Source: Chryseobacterium takakiae (GTDB lineage: Bacteria; Bacteroidota; Bacteroidia; Flavobacteriales; Weeksellaceae). Taken from it: 64,000 bases of DNA. Positions 18,782-25,953 of this stretch are shown here, in pieces (position 1 is the stretch's first letter; the number at the start of each line of letters is the position of its first letter). The notes below the pieces were generated by a model that worked only from the letters and a program-made list of their open reading frames with translations, was not told the DNA's origin and ran no database searches. Location: positions 124,001 to 188,000 of the forward strand of contig NZ_FQVO01000005.1 in NCBI RefSeq assembly GCF_900129385.1. The letters run 5' to 3'. A program made the translations under genes and the position numbers.

Positions 18782-19376
18782 TATAGCTTTAATAGGATTT
18801 TCCCTATTTGCTTCTGCACAGATTTCTTTGGCAGGAAAGGCAAACCTGATTTTTCCTACAGGATCTCCGTCATGGCAGAATATCAAAGGAACGGTAAACC
18901 AGGCCATTGAAGGCGAAGGTAAAAACAATGCAGGTTTCAACGTGGGTCTTTCATTAAAAGTGGGCTTGCCAACCTCATTTTTCCTGATGCCGGAATTGTA
19001 CTACACCAATTTTAAAAATGAATTTACTGCCGCCAATACAACTTTCGATATCAAGAGCAGCAGGCTGGATCTTCCAGTACTTTTAGGCTATAATATTTTA
19101 GGAAATACTCTTGGTGTTTTTGTAGGTCCTGTGGCGAGCTACAACTTGGCTAAAGAAGATACGTTTAACGATTTCAGAGAAAATGCAAGGGATAATTTTA
19201 CCGTAGGATACCAATTCGGAGCCCAGGTTGAAATCTCCAAATTAATTCTAAATGCCAGATATGAAGGCGCTTTCAGCAAAGATTCCAGAAATTTTATCAA
19301 CCGAGTTTCAGGCGAAGAGATCAGATATGACAACAGACCTAACCTGTTTATGGTAGGCGTAGGTTATAAGTTTTAA
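18765..19376 (+). CDS. Outer-membrane beta-barrel protein (porin family)
   Basis: A 203-residue protein with a signal peptide cleaved after 'LFASAQ' and a run of alternating amphipathic strands ending in the aromatic C-terminus 'MVGVGYKF', typical of small 8-strand barrels in Bacteroidota. Function is unknown. The start codon lies inside the end of mlaF, so it is very likely cotranslated with the lipid ABC transporter. An outer-membrane partner for Mla-type traffic is a reasonable but untested idea. A terminator follows. Confidence 0.82.
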   Translation: MKKILSIALIGFSLFASAQISLAGKANLIFPTGSPSWQNIKGTVNQAIEGEGKNNAGFNVGLSLKVGLPTSFFLMPELYYTNFKNEFTAANTTFDIKSSRLDLPVLLGYNILGNTLGVFVGPVASYNLAKEDTFNDFRENARDNFTVGYQFGAQVEISKLILNARYEGAFSKDSRNFINRVSGEEIRYDNRPNLFMVGVGYKF

Positions 19377-19393
19377 ATTGATATTAACATATC

Positions 19394-19427
19394 AAATCCT
19401 CAGTTCATCAGAGCTGAGGATTTTGAT
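19394..19427 (+). terminator. Terminator overlapping the end of the convergent gene
   Basis: AAATCCTCAG (19394-19403) pairs perfectly with CTGAGGATTT (19414-19423) and is followed by TTGATTTC. The right arm is also the last codons (NPQL) of the leftward gene ending at 19408. Confidence 0.65.
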
Positions 19428-19722
19428 TTCTAAGATCAAGTTCTGCTTCACGTCTTGCAATATCAGCAGCTCTTTTTTCAAGATCTTCTTTTTCCTGTTG
19501 CAGTTTTTTAAACTCTCTCCTTTTTTCTTCAGCTTTTATTGCACTTCCTTTACTTACGTAGCCTACCATTCCGCCTATTATCAATCCGATTCCGATACCT
19601 CCCAGAATTCCCATAATATGAGGCATCCCAAGATCATTCAATGTAAAATTGTTTGCTGTAAGATAAAAAAGCAATATGGATAAAGCCAAAAGAATAAGTC
19701 CTGTAATTGTTAAATTTTTCAT
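19408..19722 (-). CDS. Small membrane protein with C-terminal coiled coil
   Basis: 104 residues. It has two hydrophobic helices (about 5-23 and 37-58, the second Gly-rich: 'GILGGIGIGLIIGGMVGYV') followed by a charged coiled coil (about 62-98) rich in Glu, Lys and Arg. I do not recognise a named family. The layout suggests a small inner-membrane protein with a cytosolic helical tail. It is encoded downstream of the M48 peptidase on the same strand (96-nt gap). That gap contains an imperfect GCCTTA/TAAGGC inverted repeat, so cotranscription is uncertain. Confidence 0.7.
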   Translation of the reverse strand: MKNLTITGLILLALSILLFYLTANNFTLNDLGMPHIMGILGGIGIGLIIGGMVGYVSKGSAIKAEEKRREFKKLQQEKEDLEKRAADIARREAELDLRNQNPQL

Positions 19723-19818
19723 AGTACTGAGCTTAAAGGGTTTGAATTAAAATAGCCTTACCAAATTAATAAAAATTCAATAAGGCCGTACTCAAGATTA
19801 AAATTTCTTTTTTTGTAT

Positions 19819-20625
19819 TTACATTTTTCCTCCTGCTGCTCTGTAATATTCAAGAGCTTTCGGTAAATTTTTATTAATATCTGAAATTCTGGTTTCAGGA
19901 TTTGGGTGGGTAGATAAGAATTCCGGCTGTCTGGCTCCTTTTGAAGCGGCCTCCATTCTTTCCCAGAAAGGAATTGCCTCTCTTGGATCGTATCCTGCCA
20001 TAGACATAATATACAGACCCATCTGATCTGCTTCAGACTCCTGATTTCTTCCGTATTTCAATAATGCAACCTGTGAACCGATAGGATAAACTGCTTCAAA
20101 AACATTGGCCCACTGCGCATTGGAAATACTTCCTCCTAATATGGCTCCACCGTATTGGGCAACCATAGCCTGCGAGATTCTTTCATTTCCATGTCCTGCC
20201 AAGGCGTGCGATACTTCATGTCCCATTACCACAGCCAATCCGTTTTCATTTTTGGTAACAGGAAGAATCCCTGTATAAACGGCTACTTTTCCGCCAGGCA
20301 TACACCACGCATTAAGCTCATTACTCTGAATAAGATTAAATTCCCAATTATAGTTGGCCAGATCTCCCGAACGGCCGATAGACTGGTAATATCTTTCTGC
20401 AGCAGATTTAATTCTCGATCCTACATTTACCACCTTTTTAGCATCTGCTGTTCCTGTTATAACTTTGGATTTTCCTAATGTTGATCTGTATTCCTGAGCA
20501 GACATAGTCAGGATTTCTGAATTATTTGCCAGCTGTAGTGAAGACCTTCCCGTGATTGGATTTGTCGTACAAGCGGCTACAATAAGAGCCGAAGCTCCTA
20601 TTCCTAATAAATTTGTAAATTTCAT
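19819..20625 (-). CDS. M48 family metallopeptidase lipoprotein
   Basis: 268 residues with a lipoprotein signal (lipobox 'LIVAAC', Cys about residue 19). The zinc site 'GHEVSHALAGHG' (HEXXH, about residue 136) and the downstream 'NQESEADQMGLYIMSMAGYDP' supply the third ligand. 'STHPNPETRISDINKNLP' closes the domain as in LoiP/BepA-like M48 enzymes. These periplasmic peptidases remove misassembled outer-membrane proteins. No TPR domain follows the catalytic domain, so it is closer to LoiP than to BepA. Monocistronic or with the small membrane gene downstream. Confidence 0.92.
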   Translation of the reverse strand: MKFTNLLGIGASALIVAACTTNPITGRSSLQLANNSEILTMSAQEYRSTLGKSKVITGTADAKKVVNVGSRIKSAAERYYQSIGRSGDLANYNWEFNLIQSNELNAWCMPGGKVAVYTGILPVTKNENGLAVVMGHEVSHALAGHGNERISQAMVAQYGGAILGGSISNAQWANVFEAVYPIGSQVALLKYGRNQESEADQMGLYIMSMAGYDPREAIPFWERMEAASKGARQPEFLSTHPNPETRISDINKNLPKALEYYRAAGGKM

Positions 20626-20685
20626 AGTTCGAGTGTTATTAGTTCAACCTTTACAATTTTTATTCCAAAATAAATTTTAGCCTTA

Positions 20686-20693
20686 TATATTTG
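20686..20693 (+). promoter_or_regulatory. Promoter -7 box (TATATTTG) for the DUF4251 gene
   Basis: Perfect TAnnTTTG match 38 nt before the ATG at 20731. No good -33 TTG is visible. Confidence 0.6.
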
Positions 20694-20730
20694 CATACAA
20701 TTTGCTGTTTAATTCTGTATATTTATTATT

Positions 20731-21279
20731 ATGAAAAAGTTTATCTCCATTATATGTGTGCTTTGCTTTCTTTTCCTTTTTGAAAACTGTTCTTCACAAA
20801 GAAGCAATATGGATCCTCAAGCAGTAACGGCGCTTGTAAATTCGCAGGATTTTTCATTTCATGCACAGCGGGCCAATCCTACCAATTATGACGTTATCAA
20901 TATTGCGAACTCATTGCCCAATGCTCCTGCTACCAGGATTTTTGACCTGACCGGCAGCAATTACAGCATTGATATCAGGCCCAACAGCTTGGATGTTGCA
21001 CTCCCTTATTTTGGAAGAGTTTTTAACCCTACCTATGGAAATACAACACAAAACAGTTACCGATTTACTTCAAAGGATTTTACTATTAATAAAAGTCAGA
21101 ATAAAAAAGGAGCTTGGATTGTAAGAATTAAAACCAATGATGTGAAAGCTGTTGATGAAATTATTATTGAAGTTTCGAAATCCGGACAAGCACTTACCTC
21201 TATAAGGAGCAATGACAGACAGCCGATTTCGTATGACGGATATATTACAAAAAATGAAGAACAGAAAGTAGCACCTTAA
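20731..21279 (+). CDS. DUF4251 domain-containing lipoprotein
   Basis: A 182-residue exported protein with a lipobox-like signal ('FLFENCSS', Cys about residue 20). The conserved segment 'VNSQDFSFHAQRANPTNYD' and the later 'IDIRPNSLDVALPYFGRVFNP' are typical of DUF4251 proteins, a Bacteroidota-specific family predicted to form a lipocalin-like or barrel fold. Function is unknown. Its stop codon interlocks with that of the convergent meaB (21276-21279), leaving no intergenic space. Confidence 0.85.
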   Translation: MKKFISIICVLCFLFLFENCSSQRSNMDPQAVTALVNSQDFSFHAQRANPTNYDVINIANSLPNAPATRIFDLTGSNYSIDIRPNSLDVALPYFGRVFNPTYGNTTQNSYRFTSKDFTINKSQNKKGAWIVRIKTNDVKAVDEIIIEVSKSGQALTSIRSNDRQPISYDGYITKNEEQKVAP

Positions 21280-22265
21280 ATTTTATCTTTAGATAAAAAT
21301 TTTTCCACAAATAATTTTGCTTCGGTACTTGGATTGGAAACCAGTGCCGAGGCATTTTTTTTATGCTGAAGATAAGCTTTTTCCAAAGAATTACTCTTTT
21401 TCATTTCTGACAGAATATATTCCTGAACCCAATATTCAAAGCGCTTTTCAGCTTGCTGATTTCTTACTTCATCAAATCTGCGAGTTTTTTTCTTAAGCGT
21501 AATGAATTCATCGATTTTTTCAAAAACTTCGCTAAGTCCCTCATTGCTTAAGGCAGAACCTAGTAAAACCGGAACTTTCCAGTCTTTTTCTTTTGGAGGA
21601 ATAAAATCTAAAGCTCTTTTCAATTCGAGCCTTGTATTTTTAGCTTTCTGAAAATTATCCTGATCAACTTTATTAATGAAAATTAAGTCCACCATCTCCA
21701 TAATCCCGCGCTTGATTCCCTGAAGCTCATCTCCGCCACCGATTATTTTTAAAAACAGGAAAACATCTGTAATATCTGCGACCAAGACTTCAGACTGACC
21801 GACCCCTACGGTTTCTATTAAAATATAATCGTAGCCTGCTGCTTCGCAGATCATCATTGTTTCAAAGGTGGTATTGGCAACGCCTCCCAGAAATCCTGAG
21901 CTTGGAGATGGCCTTATAAAAGCATTTTCTTCTTTTGCCAGTTCTTCCATCCTGGTTTTATCGCCGAGAATGCTTCCTTTATTAATGGACGAACTCGGAT
22001 CGATAGCCAAAACCGCCACCTTTTTACCATTGGCAATCGCAAGCCTGCCAAAATTTTCAATAAAAGTTGATTTTCCTGCACCCGGAACACCGGTTACCCC
22101 CACTCTGATGGAATTTCCTGTGAAAGGCATCACCTCTTTCAGTAATTCTTCAGCTTGTTGGCGGTGCTCAGCTTTTTTACTTTCTACTAAGGTAATGGCT
22201 TTTGCAATCAGGCGTTTGTTTCCTGACCGTATTCCTTCCAACAGTTCTTTTGTAGAAAATTTCAT
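21276..22265 (-). CDS. meaB: Methylmalonyl-CoA mutase-associated GTPase MeaB
   Basis: A 329-residue G3E-family GTPase that protects and reloads the B12 cofactor of methylmalonyl-CoA mutase. Walker A is 'GVPGAGKSTFIE' (about 58-69). The region 'VLAIDPSSSINKGSILGDKTR' (in parts) and 'ETVGVGQSEV' are family hallmarks, and 'INKVDQDN' is the base-recognition NKxD motif. The ATG at 22265 is chosen; a longer frame would need TTG at 22283, which lies across the promoter. A -7 box ends 5 nt before the ATG, implying a nearly leaderless mRNA. The mutase itself is at 30774 on the same strand. Confidence 0.95.
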   Translation of the reverse strand: MKFSTKELLEGIRSGNKRLIAKAITLVESKKAEHRQQAEELLKEVMPFTGNSIRVGVTGVPGAGKSTFIENFGRLAIANGKKVAVLAIDPSSSINKGSILGDKTRMEELAKEENAFIRPSPSSGFLGGVANTTFETMMICEAAGYDYILIETVGVGQSEVLVADITDVFLFLKIIGGGDELQGIKRGIMEMVDLIFINKVDQDNFQKAKNTRLELKRALDFIPPKEKDWKVPVLLGSALSNEGLSEVFEKIDEFITLKKKTRRFDEVRNQQAEKRFEYWVQEYILSEMKKSNSLEKAYLQHKKNASALVSNPSTEAKLFVEKFLSKDKI

Positions 22266-22270
22266 TGATT

Positions 22271-22301
22271 CAAAAATAGACAATTAAAAGTCAATGGTCA
22301 A
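22271..22301 (-). promoter_or_regulatory. Promoter of meaB (nearly leaderless)
   Basis: Minus-strand -7 box TATTTTTG (22271-22278) and -33 TTG (22299-22301) with 20 nt between. The -7 box ends 5 nt before the ATG, so the predicted transcript starts at or beside the start codon. Confidence 0.6.
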
Positions 22302-22438
22302 GAGGATGTGTTTATTTAAACAAGATTTTATTTTTTTATATCATTCTGAACAATTGAGTTTGCGGATATTTTTTATTTTTTGCTTAAATGATCTCCATCA
22401 TGACAAATTTGCGAAATATTTATAATATGCACTGCCCA

Positions 22439-22560
22439 CCTTAGCCCCATTCGGAGTTTTGTCTGAGATCATTTTTTAGTTTCGGCCCGGTGGCTTCGCC
22501 GCCGGGCCGAAACTAAAAATAGCGAGGGCGGAAAGCGGGAAAAGGCTTCAAATAAAAATA
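22439..22560 (+). repeat. Dispersed intergenic element with a 22-bp hairpin (copy A)
   Basis: This starts with CCTTAGCCCCATTCGGAG and contains a 22-bp stem (22473-22494 with 22498-22519, one T-G wobble) closed by a TTC triloop. It ends in GCGGAAAGCGGGAAAAGGCT followed by TCAAATAAAAA. The same 3' sequence and a similar 5' sequence recur at 27541-27650. This is the style of a non-coding palindromic repeat family. No ORF or transposase is present. Confidence 0.65.
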
Positions 22561-22673
22561 TATACTGCTTTTCAATGCATTCAAATGCTCCTTAAAAATT
22601 ATAAACAAATACAATTCGACGAAGTCAAATAGCTTCTAAAAAATTTAAATATATCTTCATATAACCACCCCGT

Positions 22674-22716
22674 CAAAAATTTCTAAGAAATTTTTGCCAC
22701 CCCTCCTGAAGAGGGG
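22674..22716 (+). repeat. Two adjacent palindromes in the meaB-cytochrome intergenic region
   Basis: CAAAAATTTCT and AGAAATTTTTG form an 11-bp palindrome around one base (22674-22696). It is followed at once by CCCCTC-CTGAA-GAGGGG (22700-22716). Together with the element at 22439 they fill most of the ~610-nt gap between meaB and the cytochrome pair, where I see no coding sequence. Confidence 0.55.
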
Positions 22717-22827
22717 AATTGAAACCGGATACACTTCACCTTTTAAAATTGGCAATTTACAAGTGAAACGAATTGAACATTCATCCAATTACTATTTGTA
22801 TTTCTTCTAAATTAAATCTCTGTTTCA

Positions 22828-22856
22828 TTGATGCGAATGGGAAATTCCTACATTTG
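22828..22856 (+). promoter_or_regulatory. Promoter of the tandem cytochrome genes
   Basis: TTG (22828-22830), 18 nt, then TACATTTG (22849-22856): a full match to the Bacteroidota -33/-7 pattern. It overlaps the longer in-frame start at 22828, supporting the ATG at 22879. Confidence 0.7.
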
Positions 22857-22878
22857 TTTTATTCAAATAATTGACAAC

Positions 22879-23169
22879 ATGAAAAAAATCATTGCTGTAG
22901 CATCTTTTACAGCCGTTTTAATGGCTTCTTGTACACAAAAAGCAACAACAGCAGCCACTCCGGCAGCCGCTGTATCTACAGCCGAACAGATCGCACAAGG
23001 AAAAACCATTTTTGAAAATTCATGCGGAAGATGTCATAAACTTCCGGATCCTGCATCTCACACTTCTGTGCAGTGGGTCGGAATAATGAATTCTATGGCT
23101 CCCAAAGCGAAACTTACCGACGAACAGCACCAGTGGGTGTACGATTACATCGTTTCTGCAAAAAAATAA
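22879..23169 (+). CDS. Small c-type cytochrome lipoprotein (copy 1)
   Basis: 96 residues from the ATG at 22879. It has a lipoprotein signal (lipobox 'LMASC', Cys about residue 18), an Ala/Thr-rich linker and a single cytochrome c domain with heme motif CGRCH (about 51-55). The distal ligand candidate is a Met in 'SMAPKAKLTDEQHQWVYDYI'. It is predicted to be a periplasmic-face electron carrier anchored by lipid. The protein encoded 18 nt downstream is a clear paralogue, sharing 'AQGKTIFENSC' and the Met motif, so the pair arose by tandem duplication. The redox partner is unknown. Confidence 0.88.
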   Translation: MKKIIAVASFTAVLMASCTQKATTAATPAAAVSTAEQIAQGKTIFENSCGRCHKLPDPASHTSVQWVGIMNSMAPKAKLTDEQHQWVYDYIVSAKK

Positions 23170-23187
23170 TCACTATAAAATATTATT

Positions 23188-23475
23188 ATGAAAAAACTGA
23201 TAGTAAGCGCGATAGGATGTTGTGCACTACTTGTATCATGCGGACCAAAAAGTACAGCCGTAACAGGACCAAAATACACTTCATCTGAACAGCTGGCTCA
23301 GGGAAAAACGATTTTTGAAAATTCCTGCAACAAATGCCATGCGCTTCCAAATCCGGAAAAGCATGACGATGAGGGATGGCTGAAAACGTTAAGCAGGATG
23401 GCTCCCAAAGCGAAGCTGAACGAAGAGCAACATCAAATGGTATATGATTATCTGATTTCCGTCAACAAAAAATAG
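23188..23475 (+). CDS. Small c-type cytochrome lipoprotein (copy 2)
   Basis: 95 residues. Lipobox 'LLVSCG' (Cys about residue 19), one heme motif CNKCH (about 47-51) and 'RMAPKAKLNEEQHQMVYDYL' with the likely Met ligand. Paralogue of the preceding gene, with a diverged linker and a different residue after the Met motif. It is cotranscribed with copy 1. Both lack other domains, so they are probably soluble-domain electron shuttles on a lipid anchor. Confidence 0.88.
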   Translation: MKKLIVSAIGCCALLVSCGPKSTAVTGPKYTSSEQLAQGKTIFENSCNKCHALPNPEKHDDEGWLKTLSRMAPKAKLNEEQHQMVYDYLISVNKK

Positions 23476-23512
23476 CGGCTTAGAGATTAATTTGAACATT
23501 ATCTAATACAAA

Positions 23513-23535
23513 AAGGAGACTTATTGCGTCTCCTT
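23513..23535 (-). terminator. Terminator of the rtcB-prfH cluster, overlapping the last stop codon
   Basis: AAGGAGAC (23513-23520) pairs with GTCTCCTT (23528-23535). On the minus strand the hairpin is followed by TTTTTG. The stop codon of the TPR gene lies in the loop. It also faces the convergent cytochrome transcript. Confidence 0.7.
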
Positions 23536-24030
23536 CTTCTGTTTTCTTTTTTTAGGTATTTTCGATTTAATAAATTTCCTTCGGTCTCTTACTGCATTGT
23601 GACTGATCTCATCAAAACAGTATTTTTCAGCTTCGTCAAGAAATTTTAAAGCATTTGCAAGGCTTCCGCGTTTTTCTGAAAGCAAAGATCTGTACAGCCA
23701 TAATGTCATTTTATCAATTCCTTTGATCTTTAATGAATATTCGATAAGCTTTTGCGCTTCATGGAAATCTTCATTATCCAACAGGCATTTGATATAATAT
23801 TTAGGTGTATTGAGATTCGCCACATTACATTGCAGGGCTTCTTCGAAATACAATTTGGCTTTTTCATAATCAATCACTACTTCACTGTAAATCCTTCCCA
23901 TGAGACAAAGGCTGTCAGCGTCTTCAGGATCGTAGGACAAGGCATAATTGAGTGCCTCCAGGCAATCCGGAAGACTATAAGGATAATTATCGAGCGCCTC
24001 GAAGTAATACTTATTTTTAGTTAAGGTCAT
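23521..24030 (-). CDS. TPR-repeat protein in the rtcB-prfH cluster
   Basis: A 169-residue soluble helical protein. Consecutive 34-residue-type repeats are visible ('ALNYALSYDPEDADSLCLMG', 'AKLYFEEALQCNVANLNTPK' and one or two weaker ones), followed by a very basic C-terminus (KSKIPKKRKQKKE). TPR proteins are interaction scaffolds; the basic tail could contact RNA or ribosomes, but that is inference. Its ATG lies 14 nt inside the end of prfH, so it is translationally coupled and probably works with PrfH. It is the last gene of the cluster. Confidence 0.8.
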   Translation of the reverse strand: MTLTKNKYYFEALDNYPYSLPDCLEALNYALSYDPEDADSLCLMGRIYSEVVIDYEKAKLYFEEALQCNVANLNTPKYYIKCLLDNEDFHEAQKLIEYSLKIKGIDKMTLWLYRSLLSEKRGSLANALKFLDEAEKYCFDEISHNAVRDRRKFIKSKIPKKRKQKKETQ

Positions 24031-24715
24031 TGTTGTAATTTTTTAATTCTTTTTTGAATTGATTTCTTTTCTTTTTGAAAGATTTTTCCTGATAATTCTT
24101 TTTAAAATCCGTTCCTGAAAATGTGCGGATCGGACTTCCCCTCTGCACCTGTAGATGGTTGTTCCACGTATCCTGCATTCTTTTTTGAAGCATGCTAATA
24201 TTCTGATCCAATACTTTTTCTTTCAGTCTTGAGATGGAAAGCTTTTTATTTTCCAGCTGTGAGCGTGAATCCTGTGCAAAAACACTCAATCCTGTGGGAA
24301 TATGAGTCGCGCGGACCGCTGTATTTACTTTATTTACATTTTGCCCGCCGCTTCCCTGGCTTCGGGTTGTCTGAAACTGAATATCTTTTTCATTAAAATT
24401 AATTTTCTCCAATCCTTCCAGTTCAAAAATTCCGATAAACCAGTTGCTTCTTTTATGCAACATGCGGAAGGTACTTTTGCCAGTCCAGCAAATGCTTCCT
24501 ATCCAATTTTCTAAAAACCCGGTCAATTCTTTGGATTTTAAAAGAATCGTTACCGATTTCAGGGTAAGATTTTCATCTCCTTCTTCACGATGTATAATTT
24601 CGTAACTGATCGTATGGTCTTTTACCTCATCAAGAAAGACCTTCAGTACCTTTGCCACTACCCACTGGCATTCTAAAGGTCCTCTTCCTGAGGTTATTTG
24701 TATGAGTTTTTCCAT
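24017..24715 (-). CDS. prfH: Peptide chain release factor homologue PrfH
   Basis: A 232-residue class I release-factor paralogue. It keeps the peptidyl-transfer domain with the GGQ motif ('[18 protein letters not shown]', GGQ about residue 124) and the following basic segment with 'AQDSRSQLENKKLS'. It lacks the helical N-terminal domain and the stop-codon recognition part of PrfA/PrfB. A basic C-terminal tail follows. PrfH is known to be encoded beside RtcB and to free ribosomes whose decoding centre has been damaged, after which RtcB can reseal the RNA. Here rtcB is three genes upstream on the same strand. It overlaps its neighbours on both sides. The normal RF1 is at 35623. Confidence 0.9.
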   Translation of the reverse strand: MEKLIQITSGRGPLECQWVVAKVLKVFLDEVKDHTISYEIIHREEGDENLTLKSVTILLKSKELTGFLENWIGSICWTGKSTFRMLHKRSNWFIGIFELEGLEKINFNEKDIQFQTTRSQGSGGQNVNKVNTAVRATHIPTGLSVFAQDSRSQLENKKLSISRLKEKVLDQNISMLQKRMQDTWNNHLQVQRGSPIRTFSGTDFKKNYQEKSFKKKRNQFKKELKNYNNDLN

Positions 24716-25287
24716 TTTTGCAAAATTTTTAAGATCGCTTCTCTATTTTTAGCTTCTTTAATAAATGTTGGTAACCTTTCTACCATTCGCATTCTGTAAG
24801 GCAATCTTGTGCGAAGATCCGATGAAACATAATTTTCCATTTCCAAAATATGCTCCCGATTTTTTGCCCAGAATAACTTTCCTTTAAAATCTATCTGAAA
24901 ATAATATGGACAACCGAAAACAGGATCATGAATTAAACCTTGTTCTTTTGGGTATGAATTCAGGTATTTTTCTGTTTTGGGCTGAATTTGAAATTGTGAG
25001 TCACACGCATCACAATTTATATTTATTGTTTTTAGTCTTTCTTTAAGATTATAGTGTTCATAACGAATCTGATGTGTACAAACCGGACAATAAAGATTAA
25101 CAAAAGCTTTGTAAGTCATCAAATCATATCCGTTTTTCTTCAAATCACAATGATTACATTCTAATGTTGCGAGTTTATAGCTGTTTTCGTTTTTTACAGC
25201 TGCATCTTCTCCACAATTCGGACACACTATAATAATGCCTTCATTATATTTAAAATATTCTTGTTTATATATTTTTTTCATCTTCAT
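24694..25287 (-). CDS. Double zinc-ribbon protein of the rtcB-prfH cluster
   Basis: 197 residues (191 if the second ATG at 25281 is used). Two four-cysteine zinc sites are evident: 'CPNCG' with 'CNHCD' (about 22-51) and 'CPVC' with 'CDACD' (about 68-97). A C-terminal region (about 125-197) with 'FWAKNREHILEMENYVSSDL', then a basic helix with 'AKNREAILKILQKW', follows. The first ribbon resembles TFIIB-type ribbons. I do not recognise a known activity. Zinc ribbons often bind RNA, DNA or ribosomes. It overlaps the nucleotidyltransferase gene by 23 nt and prfH by 22 nt, so all three are likely made together. Confidence 0.8.
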   Translation of the reverse strand: MKMKKIYKQEYFKYNEGIIIVCPNCGEDAAVKNENSYKLATLECNHCDLKKNGYDLMTYKAFVNLYCPVCTHQIRYEHYNLKERLKTININCDACDSQFQIQPKTEKYLNSYPKEQGLIHDPVFGCPYYFQIDFKGKLFWAKNREHILEMENYVSSDLRTRLPYRMRMVERLPTFIKEAKNREAILKILQKWKNSYK

Positions 25288-25834
25288 TTATTCTTGGCAT
25301 TTCACTTAATTTGGGATGACCGACAGGATCAATTCCTTGCTCCAGTAATTCTTTAGCCGCCGTTACAGCCCAGCATTTATCACTGGAATGGATGTTTCTG
25401 TAAAATGAAAGTAGAACATCAGGCCTTACTACTGTAAATCCATTGGCTCCAACTGTTTCAAGATCATTTCTTTCAAAAAAATCTATCGTAATTCTTTGAA
25501 AATTACCGTTTTCCAATTCTTTTGTTTTCTCATACCTGCGGAAATTTTCTGCACTTGGAAGATGATCATATCTGGTCCAGATTTTTTGAAAACCTTCCTC
25601 CTGAAGAATCATCACTGCTTGGGCAACGTTTTCTTTTTTAACAAAGACATCAATATCCTTATGGTCGTGAGCATGTTTGTATTCCGTATGTTCGGTTTCA
25701 GACATAAAATGCCACGCCCATCCTCCTGAAATAATAATTATTTTTTTTAATTTTTCTAAAATTTCAAGTCCGCTTTGAATTCTACATTCCGGCCAGACTT
25801 CGCCGTATCTTTTTATATTATGTGGTGCTCCCAT
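25265..25834 (-). CDS. Nucleotidyltransferase-fold protein of the rtcB-prfH cluster
   Basis: A 189-residue protein with the hallmark of minimal Pol-beta-type nucleotidyltransferases: 'IISGGWAWHFM' (GG motif, about 34-44) followed by 'HKDIDVFVK' (D-x-D metal ligands, about 57-65), then a third acidic strand candidate 'RITIDFFE' (about 113-120). Related folds are found in AbiEii/LinB-like and aminoglycoside adenylyltransferase families and in tRNA-modifying enzymes. The substrate is unknown. Because it sits between rtcB and prfH genes, adding nucleotides to a damaged RNA end or modifying a translation factor are plausible ideas. It starts 119 nt after rtcB, with a hairpin between. Confidence 0.75.
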   Translation of the reverse strand: MGAPHNIKRYGEVWPECRIQSGLEILEKLKKIIIISGGWAWHFMSETEHTEYKHAHDHKDIDVFVKKENVAQAVMILQEEGFQKIWTRYDHLPSAENFRRYEKTKELENGNFQRITIDFFERNDLETVGANGFTVVRPDVLLSFYRNIHSSDKCWAVTAAKELLEQGIDPVGHPKLSEMPRINEDEKNI

Positions 25835-25872
25835 TTTTTTGTTTTTGTTGATTGTTGAAATTCGGTTTTTGT

Positions 25873-25905
25873 AAACCTAACAGGTTTTAAAAACCTGTTA
25901 GGTTT
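25873..25905. repeat. Perfect 15-bp palindrome between rtcB and the nucleotidyltransferase gene
   Basis: AAACCTAACAGGTTT (25873-25887) and AAACCTGTTAGGTTT (25891-25905) are exact reverse complements around TAA. No strong T-run follows on either strand, so it is not a standard terminator. It may be a dispersed palindromic repeat or an RNA processing/attenuation structure within the operon. Confidence 0.65.
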
Positions 25906-25953
25906 GAAGTCGGTTAAGATCTATCAACCAACTACTAAAACCTTTCAACCAAT

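Noticed and set aside
22284..22828. Possible CRISPR array or insertion-sequence remnant
   Set aside because: The palindromes here are all different and are not regularly spaced, and no transposase fragment or terminal repeats with target duplication are visible.
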